Shown piece after piece: positions 8,113-15,073 of a stretch of 17,354 nucleotides of DNA. A program made the translations under genes and the position numbers. Origin of the DNA: CBDTYW01 sp965364735 (GTDB taxonomy: Bacteria > Actinomycetota > Nitriliruptoria > Nitriliruptorales > Nitriliruptoraceae); assembly GCA_965364735.1 (NCBI GenBank), contig CBDTYW010000052.1, forward strand, positions 1 to 17,354, given 5' to 3'. Under the pieces are notes generated by a model that was not told the DNA's origin, ran no database searches, and worked only from the letters and a program-made list of their open reading frames with translations. The first letter of the stretch is position 1. Every line of letters starts with the position of its first letter.

Positions 8113-10253
8113 CCGGCGACGCGGTCGAGCTGGATGACGTTGCTGTCCTCGGGCTCCTGGCCGGAGCTGCCGATGAGGCGGACGTTCGCGGGAAGCGGTG
8201 ACCGCAGACGCATCAGCGAGCGGAAGTCGACGTTCTCCATGGGGCGACCGAACAGGTACCCCTGCGCGAGATGCGCTCCGATGTCGACGAGCATCTGGAG
8301 GTCCTCGCGGGTCTCGACGCCCTCTGCGACGACCTGCAGGCCGAGCCGGTCACCGAGCGCGACGACGGTCTCGACGATGGCGCGGTCCTCGTCGTCGGCG
8401 GTGGCGTTGGAGACGAACGAGCGGTCCGCCTTGACGATGTCGATCGGGAACTGCCGCAGCGCGGTCAGCGACGAGTAGCCGGTCCCGAAGTCGTCCAGCG
8501 ACAGGCGGATCCCGAAGTTGTGGAGCTCGTTGAGGATCGTGATCGCGGACGGTGCGGCGTCGAGCAGGATGGACTCGGTGACCTCGAGGATCAGCGCCTC
8601 GCGGGGGAGTCCGGAGTCGATCAGCGCGGACTTCACGACCTCGACGAACGCCGCGTCGAGCTGGCGGAGCGAGACGTTCACGGCGACGTGCATGTCCTCG
8701 TTGCCGACCTCCCGGCGCCACGCTGCGGCGTCGAGGGTCGCGCGGCGCAGGACGACCTCGCCCAGGGGGACGATGAGCCCGGTCTCCTCGGCGACGTTGA
8801 GGAACATGGCCGGGCTGAGCAGCCCGCCCTCGGTGTCGCGGAGCCGGACGAGCGCCTCGGCGCCGGCCAGGTCGCCGGTCGCGAGGTCGACCACCGGCTG
8901 GTAGCAGACGACGACGCGGTCGTCCTCGAGGGCCTTGCGGACGAGCCGCTCGGCGCCGAGCCGGGCCATGGCCTGCTGGCGGAGCGAGTCGTCGAACAGC
9001 GCCGACCGGGCCCGTCCGGTGTCCTTGGCGCGATACATCGCGGTGTCCGCCTCGCGCAGGAGACGGTCCGCCGACGAGGTGGGGGTTGCCTCGGCGATGC
9101 CGATGCTCGCCGACGGGGTGAAGCTGCCGCTCGGCAGGGCGATCGGCTCGCGCAGGGCCTCGTGCATGCGCTCGGCGACCAACATGGCCTCGTCGATGCC
9201 GTGACGGAGGTCCTCGAGGAGCACGACGAACTCGTCGCCTCCGATGCGGGCGACGGTGTCCTCGGGGCGGACGACCTCACGGAGTCGTCGACCGACCTCC
9301 TGCAGGACCTTGTCGCCGACGTCGTGGCCGTGGGTGTCGTTGACGAGCTTGAACCGGTCGAGGTCGAGGAAGATCACCGCGATGTCGTGCTCGTGGCGCA
9401 GACGGCGGTGCAGGGCCTGCTGGAGGCGGTCACGCAGCAGCGAACGGTTGGCGAGCCCGGTGAGGGAGTCCGTCAGGGTCGCCAGCCGCAGGGCGCGCTC
9501 GGCGCGACGGCGCTCGCTGACGTCCTGGGCCTGCATGATCACGTAGCCGACGGCGTCGTGGTCGTGGGTGACCGCGGCGATGCTGAGCTCAGCCCAGCGC
9601 TCGAACTCGGTCCCCTCGAGACGGACCTCGATGGTGGTTCGGGTGACGGAGCTGGTGCCGGTCACCTCGGCGAACGCGGACACCAGCATGGTGCGCGAGC
9701 GGTCATCGACGAGGTCGAAGATCGGTGCGCCGAGGATCTCGTGGGCGGCGCGACCGAACATCTCGGTCAGTCGAGGGTTGGGCTCGAGGACCGTCCCGCT
9801 CTGGCTGCACAGCGCCATCCCGATCGGGGCGTGCAGGAACGCGGCTCCGAGACGCTGCTGGGCCTCGCGAAGCTGGAGCTCCGTGAAGCGGTGCGCGGTC
9901 TCGTCGGCAAGGGTGACCAGCAGCGCGTCATCGCTCAGCGGCGTCACGTGAGCCTGGGCCCACCAGGTGCCGCCGGTCGGGGTGTGCAGCTCGGCGCGGG
10001 TGTTGAACGCCGTGCCGACGCGGCAGGCCTCGATGACCGTCGGGTCGATGATCCCGAGCGTGAGACCCATCTCCTGGCCGGTGGCGTCAGCGAGGGGGAC
10101 CCCCGTCAGCGTCTCGGCCACCGCGTTCATCTCCACGATGCACCCGGCCCGATCCACCACGACCATGGCGGTGGGGCTCTGCGCGAACAGGGCACGCCAC
10201 GGCGATGCGCTGGCGGCAGAGGGAGTTTGCGGCATGCGGGGGCTGCCCTTCAT
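8106..10253 (-). CDS. PAS-PAS-GGDEF-EAL cyclic-di-GMP signalling protein
   Basis: A 715-residue soluble protein with no membrane helix. Domains in order: PAS 1 (about 20-120), PAS 2 (about 130-250), a diguanylate cyclase GGDEF domain (about 255-420) and a phosphodiesterase EAL domain (about 430-690). The cyclase site is intact (GGDEF at 338-342), and the inhibitory I-site RPED lies five residues before it (329-332). The EAL domain keeps E466-A-L (GAEALVR), EVTES, LDDFGTGYSS (586 on), K608 and D610 and the VAEGVET loop with E644, so both synthesis and hydrolysis of c-di-GMP look possible. The ligand of the PAS domains is not predictable. The start is uncertain: ATG at 10253, or ATG six codons later (10235); neither has a clear ribosome-binding site. 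It is transcribed convergently with asd and the MazG-like gene. Confidence 0.93.
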   Translation of the reverse strand: MKGSPRMPQTPSAASASPWRALFAQSPTAMVVVDRAGCIVEMNAVAETLTGVPLADATGQEMGLTLGIIDPTVIEACRVGTAFNTRAELHTPTGGTWWAQAHVTPLSDDALLVTLADETAHRFTELQLREAQQRLGAAFLHAPIGMALCSQSGTVLEPNPRLTEMFGRAAHEILGAPIFDLVDDRSRTMLVSAFAEVTGTSSVTRTTIEVRLEGTEFERWAELSIAAVTHDHDAVGYVIMQAQDVSERRRAERALRLATLTDSLTGLANRSLLRDRLQQALHRRLRHEHDIAVIFLDLDRFKLVNDTHGHDVGDKVLQEVGRRLREVVRPEDTVARIGGDEFVVLLEDLRHGIDEAMLVAERMHEALREPIALPSGSFTPSASIGIAEATPTSSADRLLREADTAMYRAKDTGRARSALFDDSLRQQAMARLGAERLVRKALEDDRVVVCYQPVVDLATGDLAGAEALVRLRDTEGGLLSPAMFLNVAEETGLIVPLGEVVLRRATLDAAAWRREVGNEDMHVAVNVSLRQLDAAFVEVVKSALIDSGLPREALILEVTESILLDAAPSAITILNELHNFGIRLSLDDFGTGYSSLTALRQFPIDIVKADRSFVSNATADDEDRAIVETVVALGDRLGLQVVAEGVETREDLQMLVDIGAHLAQGYLFGRPMENVDFRSLMRLRSPLPANVRLIGSSGQEPEDSNVIQLDRVAGQ

Positions 10254-10283
10254 TCCGTGTACGGGCTCCCCACTCCCGTCGGC

Positions 10284-10306
10284 TGACGTGGGACCATCAT
10301 GACGTG
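10284..10306. promoter_or_regulatory. paired TGACGTG direct repeats upstream of the c-di-GMP gene
   Basis: TGACGTG occurs at 10284-10290 and again at 10300-10306, repeat starts 16 bases apart, 31-53 bases upstream of the c-di-GMP gene start. On that gene's strand the repeats read CACGTCA. Identical 7-mers this close together suggest a regulator binding site, but the spacing is not an exact helical multiple and no regulator is identified. Confidence 0.3.
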
Positions 10307-10456
10307 TGGTTCGTCAAAGATCCAGAGACCTCCGAGAAATCATGCGAGATGACTACACGACGCCGTCGAGCCCCGCCTGAATTCACTATCGGCAACGTCC
10401 GTTTGGCCGTTTGCGTTCGGTGTGGTCCTCGTACGCGTCGGGTGACAGGCCACGCG

Positions 10457-10479
10457 CGGCCGGTCGGCCGGTCGGCCGG
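10457..10479. repeat. 8-bp tandem repeat, nearly three copies
   Basis: The unit CGGCCGGT is repeated at 10457, 10465 and 10473 (the last copy lacks the final T), followed by more CCGGG. It is self-complementary at its core and lies about 90 bases upstream of tRNA-Pro. It may be simple slippage DNA. Confidence 0.8.
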
Positions 10480-10519
10480 GCCGGGACTGCTCGGCGTGCT
10501 TCCTGCGGTCGCGTTCAGG

Positions 10520-10525
10520 TACAGT
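10520..10525 (+). promoter_or_regulatory. candidate -10 element for tRNA-Pro
   Basis: TACAGT fits the actinobacterial TANNNT -10 pattern and lies 45 bases before the tRNA 5' end, leaving a leader of about 40 bases. No good -35 is seen at 17-18 bases upstream, so support is weak. Confidence 0.22.
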
Positions 10526-10570
10526 TCCTGCTCGTGAGCGGCCGACGATTCTTCGACGGCCGCGTTCTCA

Positions 10571-10647
10571 CGGGATGTGGCGCAGCTAGGCAGCGCGCTC
10601 CGTTCGGGACGGAGAGGTCGCCGGTTCAAATCCGGCCATCCCGACCA
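10571..10647 (+). tRNA. tRNA-Pro (anticodon CGG)
   Basis: A full cloverleaf: acceptor CGGGATG pairs with CATCCCG, the D-arm is GCGC/GCGC, the anticodon stem CTCCG/CGGAG encloses loop TTCGGGA (anticodon CGG), the variable region is AGGTC, and the T-arm is GCCGG-TTCAAAT-CCGGC. A C1-G72 pair is typical of bacterial proline tRNAs. The discriminator is A and CCA is encoded at 10645-10647. It reads CCG codons, which are frequent in this GC-rich genome. Confidence 0.97.
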
Positions 10648-10695
10648 GATCAGTGTCACCACGTCGGCTTCCGACGAGACACCGTTCCCGCATCC

Positions 10696-10725
10696 ATGAC
10701 GCCGCGACTCCGGTCGCGGCGTCAT
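10696..10725. terminator. bidirectional terminator hairpin (13-bp perfect stem)
   Basis: ATGACGCCGCGAC at 10696-10708 is exactly complementary to 10713-10725, with the tetraloop TCCG. It sits between the 3' end of tRNA-Pro (+) and the 3' end of the metallophosphoesterase gene (-, stop six bases away), where a shared terminator is expected. There is no T-run on either side, as is common for actinobacterial hairpin terminators. Confidence 0.75.
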
Positions 10726-10731
10726 CGGCGT

Positions 10732-11637
10732 TCAGACGGACTCGGCCACCAGTTCCAGCAGCGTGGCCTCCGGGCGGCAGGCGAAGCGGAACGGGGCGAA
10801 CGTCGAGGTCCCCAGCCCCGGGCTGACGTGGAGCCACGCACGACCGTGACGCGACGGCCCCCGGACGCGGTCCAGCGGCAGGTCGCAGTTCGCGACCAGC
10901 GCCCCCACGGGCGGGAAGCGAACCTGGCCCCCGTGGGTGTGGCCGCTGAGGATGACGCGATACCCGCAGCCGGCGAGCAGGTCCAGCGCGGACAGGTACG
11001 GAGCGTGGACGAGGCCGAGCTGCAGGACCGCGTCCGGGTCGGCGCTCTCGAGCGCCGACGCGGACGGGAGGACCGTCTCGTGCATGTGCGGATCATCGAT
11101 GGCGCCGACGGCGACGCGACGCCCGTCACGCAGCTCGACGACGTGGGTCTCGTTGCGCAGCGTCGTCCAGCCCGAGGCGGCGAGCTCCGAGATCAGGTGC
11201 TCGGTGCGCAGCAGGGGCCCGTGCTTGCGGTCATCGGGCGTAAAGAAGTAGTGGGCAGGGCTCTTCGGCTTCGGCCCGAACACGTCGTTGCTGCCGAGCA
11301 CCACCAGCCCGGGCGTTCCGGAGCGGGTCAGCGGTCGCATCGCCGCGACGACCTCGTCCTCGATGTCGATCGCACCGCACAGGTCCCCGGTCATGACGAC
11401 GAGGTCGGCGTCCAGACCGGTGAGCGAACGCAGGAACTCCACGCGGCGCGGACGCTCGTGATCCAGGTGCAGGTCTGAGAGGTGGAGCAGCCGGATGGGG
11501 CGGCTCCCGGCCGGCAGGACGCCGGGCAGCCGCAGCTCGCGCAGCCGGTACCACTCGCGCTCGACGAGGCTGCCGTACGCGACGCAGCCGGCCCCGACCA
11601 CGGCCGTGGCCCCGGCGAGGCGAGCGAGCGGGGTCAC
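10732..11637 (-). CDS. membrane-anchored metallophosphoesterase (Rv3683-like)
   Basis: A 301-residue calcineurin-like phosphoesterase. A hydrophobic N-terminal helix (about 5-22) anchors it, and the catalytic domain follows: DLHLD (D55, H57), GDLCG (D85), GSND (115-118), H211 in GLVHAP and GHTHGGQ (232-238). The usual GNHD block is GSND here, a change I recall in actinobacterial relatives. The substrate is unknown; YkuE/YaeI-type relatives act on lipid-linked phosphoesters. The start is GTG at 11637, overlapping the penicillin-binding protein stop by four bases (GTGA), so the two are translationally coupled. The pairing matches ponA2-Rv3683 in M. tuberculosis. It ends six bases from a strong hairpin. 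Confidence 0.9.
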   Translation of the reverse strand: MTPLARLAGATAVVGAGCVAYGSLVEREWYRLRELRLPGVLPAGSRPIRLLHLSDLHLDHERPRRVEFLRSLTGLDADLVVMTGDLCGAIDIEDEVVAAMRPLTRSGTPGLVVLGSNDVFGPKPKSPAHYFFTPDDRKHGPLLRTEHLISELAASGWTTLRNETHVVELRDGRRVAVGAIDDPHMHETVLPSASALESADPDAVLQLGLVHAPYLSALDLLAGCGYRVILSGHTHGGQVRFPPVGALVANCDLPLDRVRGPSRHGRAWLHVSPGLGTSTFAPFRFACRPEATLLELVAESV

Positions 11638-14384
11638 TCCCCGTCGTCCGGCGGCGGGTCCTCGGGTGTCGGTGTCGGGTCCGGGTCCGGGTCGGGCTTC
11701 GGGTCCGGCTTCGGGTCCGGCTTCGGCGTAGCCGTCGGCTCCGGCTCCGGCTCCGGCTCGGCGCCCTTGCGGCCGACCTGGATGATGACCTGGGCACCGG
11801 AGCCCGGCGTGAGCTTGCTGCCACCGTCGGGGCTCTGGCGCAGCACCTTGCCGTAGTTCGTGCTCTGGTTCACGGCCTTGGTGACCACGATCACGTCGTA
11901 GCCGGCTGCGCGGAGGGCCGCCTCGGCCTCACCCTGCGCCATGCCGACCACGTTCGGGACGATCGGCTGGGCGCCGGCCCCGTTCGAGACCTGGATGACG
12001 ACCAGGTTGCCGGCGCGGACGCGGGCGCCCGCCCCGGGCGTCTGCGAGATGAACGTCCCCGCGGGCCGGTAGTCGGTGACGGTCTCGGTCTTGACGTTGA
12101 GGTTCGCACGCTCGGCGAGCGACCGGGCACGCGCGAGGCTGCCGGAGCTGACGAGGTTGGGGACGGTCGCGCCGGGCTGCGGGCCGGGCTTCGGGAAGGA
12201 CTCCGGCTCGAAGCGCTGCACGGCCTGGGCCATGTAGTCCTTCCACATCGGTGCCGGGATCGTCCCGCCGAACACGCGGGAGTACGAGGTGCCGCCGATG
12301 CGGACGTTGGTGAGCAGCCGGGTCTCGAGGCACTGGGGGAGCAGCTCCCCGTCGACGGCACGGTTCAGGTCGCGCTCGCCGGCGTCGCTGGCTCGGTCGT
12401 CCCTGCCGTTGCCGCACACCGCGATCGCGTTGTCGACGGTGTCGAAGGAGGTCGTGCCGTTCGGGTAGCCGACCCACGCCGCGGTCGCCATCTGGCGGAC
12501 GTAGCCCACGAACCATGCGTCGCGGTAGTCGTTGGTCGTCCCGGTCTTGCCGCGGGTGGGCCAGCGGCCCAGGTTCGCGATCGGGGCGGTGCCACCGGAG
12601 GAGACCGGGCCGACCATGATGTCGACGACGCGGTCGGCGATGCTCTCGTCGATCACCTCGGCGCACTGCGGCTCGTGCTGGTAGAGCACGTTGCCGAGTG
12701 CGTCCTCGATGCGCTCGATGACGTAGGGCTCGCAGTGGACGCCGCGGTTGGCGAGCGTGGCGTAGGCGTTGGCCATCTGCAGCGGGTGGACCTCGGCTGC
12801 GCCGAGCGCCAGCGAGCAGACGGCGGGGAGGTCGGAGTTGATGCCGAGTCGCTGCGCCATGTCGACGGCGAGCGTCGGGCCCTCGTGAACGCCCATGGAG
12901 GCGAGCAGCTGCGCGTGGAAGACGTTGCTGGACGACTTCACACCCGTGTACATGTCGCGGATGCCGTTGCCGCCGGAGTTGTTGACCTTGTAGTCGCCGC
13001 CGTCGGTGCCGGGGCAGCCCTTGATGCGCTGCGGGCCCGTGGCATCGATCTGCCAGCCCGGAGGGACGCCCTGCTCGAGGGCGGTCGCGATGATGAACGG
13101 CTTGAAGGATGAGCCCGGCTGACGTCCCGTGCCGCCGCCAGCGGGGACGATCGGGTTGACCTGGCTCTTGGAGCAGAGCAGGCGTCCCTCGGCGTCGATG
13201 TCCTCGGGGTCGGTGAAGTCACACTCGCCGAAGGTCTTGGGCCCGATCGCCATGGTGACGACGGCGCCGTCACCCGGCAGCACCGACACGATCGCGGCGA
13301 GGGGATCGCGGAGCGGGTCGTTGACGAACTTCGCGATCGACTCCTCGGCGGTGGCCTGCAGCTCCGGGTCCAGCGTGGTGTGGATGCGCAGCCCGCCCTG
13401 GAAGACGGTGCGGATGCGGTCGTCGTTGGTGCCGGCGAGCAGGCCGTTCTCGGTGTAGAGACGGAGCAGCTGGTTGTCGCCGAGCGCTCGGGCGACGGAC
13501 TCGCTGGTGAGCAGGCGGGTTGTCCACGACACGACGTAGGGCTCGTCGGGCTTCTCGATCTCGGTGACCTCGAGGAGGTCCTCGATCGAGATGGCCCCGG
13601 CCGAGTCCGCCTGAGCGCGGGAGATGAAGCCCTCGGCGACCATGCGGTTGAGCGTGACGAGCTGCTCGCCCTTCGCCAGGGTGGCGCTCGCGATCGGGTT
13701 GTAGGCGTTGGGTCGCGGGATGATCCCGGTCAGCAGCGCAGCCTCCGCGAGGTCGAGGTCGCCGACATCCTTGTTGAAGTAGTAGCGCGACGCGGTGGCC
13801 ACGCCGTAGATGCCGTCACCGAACAGGATCCGGTTGAGGTAGCCCTCGAGGATCTCGTCCTTGGTGAGGCGCTTCTCGATCTCGAGCGCCCACATCGCTT
13901 CCTGGATCTTGCGCTCGTAGGTCTGTCCGCTCAGGGCGTAGGCGTTCTTGATGTACTGCTGGGTGATCGTCGAGGCGCCGGACTCGATGTCGCCGGAGAC
14001 CGTGTTGGTGACGAAGGCGCGCATGATGGCGCGGGGCTCGACGCCGTTGTGGTCGTAGAACCCGGCGTCCTCCTTGGCGATGACGGCGTCGATCATGACC
14101 TGAGGGATCGCCGACAGCGGCACGACGATGCGCTGTTCCTGGTAGTAGATCTCGGCGAGCTCACTGCCGTCGGCGGCGAAGATCTGGGAGTTCTCCGCGG
14201 GGTTCTCGGCGCGCGGCAGCGGCGGCACGTCGATGAACTCCTCGGCGACGTCGATGACGTCCGACGTGCCCGCCACGACCGGTACGAACAAGGCACCCAG
14301 CAGCGCCCCGATGGCGACGATCACGAAGATCATCGCAGCGAGGCGGGCGAGCGTCCCCGCGGCGGCCGCGGGAGCATTTTGCAC
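11634..14384 (-). CDS. ponA2: class A penicillin-binding protein with PASTA domains (PonA2-like)
   Basis: A 916-residue bifunctional peptidoglycan synthase. A membrane helix (about 16-37) is followed by a GT51 transglycosylase with catalytic E105 in AKEDAGFYDHNG and GASTITQQ (136-143), a transpeptidase with S425-x2-K428 (SSFK), SSN (485-487) and KTGT (613-616), two PASTA domains (about 739-802 and 808-871) and a Pro/Asp/Lys/Glu-rich tail to the C-terminus. It polymerises glycan strands and cross-links peptides outside the membrane. I place the start at GTG 14384: GAGGTG lies nine bases upstream and the protein then starts just before the membrane helix. ATG at 14471 would add 29 residues that do not look like protein. 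The extracellular part has eight cysteines (C388, C404, C457, C523, C551, C574, C657 and C685). The next gene downstream overlaps by four bases. Confidence 0.95.
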   Translation of the reverse strand: MQNAPAAAAGTLARLAAMIFVIVAIGALLGALFVPVVAGTSDVIDVAEEFIDVPPLPRAENPAENSQIFAADGSELAEIYYQEQRIVVPLSAIPQVMIDAVIAKEDAGFYDHNGVEPRAIMRAFVTNTVSGDIESGASTITQQYIKNAYALSGQTYERKIQEAMWALEIEKRLTKDEILEGYLNRILFGDGIYGVATASRYYFNKDVGDLDLAEAALLTGIIPRPNAYNPIASATLAKGEQLVTLNRMVAEGFISRAQADSAGAISIEDLLEVTEIEKPDEPYVVSWTTRLLTSESVARALGDNQLLRLYTENGLLAGTNDDRIRTVFQGGLRIHTTLDPELQATAEESIAKFVNDPLRDPLAAIVSVLPGDGAVVTMAIGPKTFGECDFTDPEDIDAEGRLLCSKSQVNPIVPAGGGTGRQPGSSFKPFIIATALEQGVPPGWQIDATGPQRIKGCPGTDGGDYKVNNSGGNGIRDMYTGVKSSSNVFHAQLLASMGVHEGPTLAVDMAQRLGINSDLPAVCSLALGAAEVHPLQMANAYATLANRGVHCEPYVIERIEDALGNVLYQHEPQCAEVIDESIADRVVDIMVGPVSSGGTAPIANLGRWPTRGKTGTTNDYRDAWFVGYVRQMATAAWVGYPNGTTSFDTVDNAIAVCGNGRDDRASDAGERDLNRAVDGELLPQCLETRLLTNVRIGGTSYSRVFGGTIPAPMWKDYMAQAVQRFEPESFPKPGPQPGATVPNLVSSGSLARARSLAERANLNVKTETVTDYRPAGTFISQTPGAGARVRAGNLVVIQVSNGAGAQPIVPNVVGMAQGEAEAALRAAGYDVIVVTKAVNQSTNYGKVLRQSPDGGSKLTPGSGAQVIIQVGRKGAEPEPEPEPTATPKPDPKPDPKPDPDPDPTPTPEDPPPDDGE
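11675..11761. repeat. low-complexity repeat coding the penicillin-binding protein tail
   Basis: On the plus strand short GGGTCC, GGCTTC and GGCTCC units recur in blocks of 6 and 12 bases. On the coding strand they give EPEPEP and PDPKPDPKPDPDPDP. This is likely to vary in length between strains by slippage, without breaking the frame when the change is a multiple of three. Confidence 0.85.
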
Positions 14385-14494
14385 GTTCAACGGCACCTCG
14401 GCATGGCAGTTCGGAGGATGGACACCCTGGGAGACAACGCAGCGTCGTCGTGGATGGTGCCGGGCCATCATGCCCGATCGGACAGGTCATCATC

Positions 14495-14506
14495 CCGAAC
14501 GTTCGG
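14495..14506. repeat. 12-bp perfect palindrome between the ponA2-like and whiB genes
   Basis: CCGAACGTTCGG is identical on both strands. It lies about 110 bases upstream of the penicillin-binding protein start and 330 upstream of whiB, and could be a dimeric regulator site. CCGAAC also occurs in CCGTCCGAACGGG at 14662-14674. Significance is unproven. Confidence 0.35.
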
Positions 14507-14660
14507 CCACACGCGGTGAGCCTATCTGTGCGTGCACGCGGCCCGAAGCGCACATTGCGCGCAAGCGGCCACTCTCCGCGCTGGTGTTGCGATCAGGTCA
14601 AGAAATTGGCCTCTTTCTGTTCGCAGAGAGGTTTGTTAGGTTGACATACGGCGCGTCTGA

Positions 14661-14674
14661 CCCGTCCGAACGGG
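14661..14674. repeat. short hairpin in the whiB leader region
   Basis: CCCGT at 14661-14665 pairs with ACGGG at 14670-14674 around a CCGA loop, just downstream of the TTGACA hexamer. It may be an operator or a 5'-leader hairpin, and is short enough to be chance. Confidence 0.25.
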
Positions 14675-14838
14675 CCAGTCGCGAACCGTTCTTGTGGGCC
14701 ATTGTCATGGGCCGACGAGTTCGGCACGGTGTTCACGCATCGCACAGTGCAAGCAGGAGCCCGCACATCTCATCGAGGGAGTCGGACCACCCGGTCCGGA
14801 TTCGATGGGTCTGGCGGCGACCAACGAAGGGCTGCAAC

Positions 14839-15069
14839 GTGATCGAAGAGGCCGAGTGGACCGACAAGGCACGTTGCCGAGGTCTCGACCCCGACCAGTT
14901 CTTCGTGCGCGGTGCGGCGCAGAGCCGCCGCGCCATCAAGGTCTGTGGACGGTGCACCGTCCAGGACGACTGCCTCGAGTACGCGCTGGGCAACGCCATC
15001 GACTTCGGGGTGTGGGGCGGGCTGACCGAGCGTCAGCGCCGCGCCGCGCGACGACGGATGGCCAGCTGA
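14839..15069 (+). CDS. whiB4: WhiB-family iron-sulfur regulator (WhiB4/WblA-like)
   Basis: A 76-residue Wbl protein. Four cysteines, C13-x22-C36-x2-C39-x5-C45, fit the [4Fe-4S] ligand pattern, and the GVWGGL turn (57-62) is followed by a basic tail (TERQRRAARRR) for DNA binding. FFVRGAAQSRRA after the first Cys and FGVWGGLTERQRRA resemble WhiB4 of mycobacteria and WblA of Streptomyces more than WhiB1, WhiB2 or WhiB7. Wbl proteins sense O2, NO or redox state through the cluster and usually act with the sigma factor. The start is GTG at 14839, with GAAGGG about seven bases upstream. It is divergent from the ponA2-like gene, as whiB4 is from ponA2, and its stop is four bases from that of the convergent YbjN-like gene. 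The paralog assignment rests on motif and synteny. Confidence 0.9.
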   Translation: MIEEAEWTDKARCRGLDPDQFFVRGAAQSRRAIKVCGRCTVQDDCLEYALGNAIDFGVWGGLTERQRRAARRRMAS

Positions 15070-15073
15070 GCCC

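Larger units (their letters stand above)
10254..10570. other. 317-base non-coding region before tRNA-Pro
   Basis: No protein gene is supported here. The long minus-strand reading frame across it is an antisense reading of the tRNA. It holds the upstream region of the c-di-GMP gene with two TGACGTG repeats, a TTGACG hexamer (minus strand, 10317-10312) without a matching -10, a stretch of lower GC around 10330-10420, an 8-bp tandem repeat, and the leader of tRNA-Pro. Confidence 0.7.
14385..14838. promoter_or_regulatory. divergent intergenic region between the ponA2-like and whiB genes
   Basis: 454 bases without a convincing gene. It must carry the promoters of both divergent genes. Bases about 14580-14650 are visibly AT-richer than the surroundings. 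A perfect -35-like TTGACA lies at 14641-14646 (+), but no TANNNT box lies at 17 bases. TAGGTT at 14637-14642 and, on the minus strand, TAGGCT (14524-14519) are -10-like. Two short inverted repeats are listed separately. Confidence 0.55.

Noticed and set aside
8271..10286. 671-codon plus-strand frame opposite the GGDEF-EAL gene
   Set aside because: A GC-rich antisense shadow with low-complexity Asp/Glu/Arg/Val text. The minus strand encodes complete PAS, GGDEF and EAL domains.
10457..10485. GGCCGG repeat as a CRISPR or REP element
   Set aside because: The unit is only 8 bases, with no spacers and no second copy elsewhere in the window that I noticed.
10297..10837. Minus-strand reading frames across tRNA-Pro, giving protein-like text such as GWPDLNRRPLRPERSALPS
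   Set aside because: This is the antisense reading of a tRNA-Pro gene, a well-known source of false proteins. The cloverleaf explains the sequence fully.
14385..14471. Upstream ATG start for the ponA2-like gene
   Set aside because: It adds 29 Arg/His/Cys-rich residues unlike protein, and no ribosome-binding site precedes it. GTG 14384 has GAGGTG at good spacing.
14233..14838. Long N-terminal extension of WhiB reading through the intergenic region
   Set aside because: The upstream frame overlaps the divergent gene and has no WhiB features. GTG 14839 gives a normal 76-residue Wbl protein with a ribosome-binding site.
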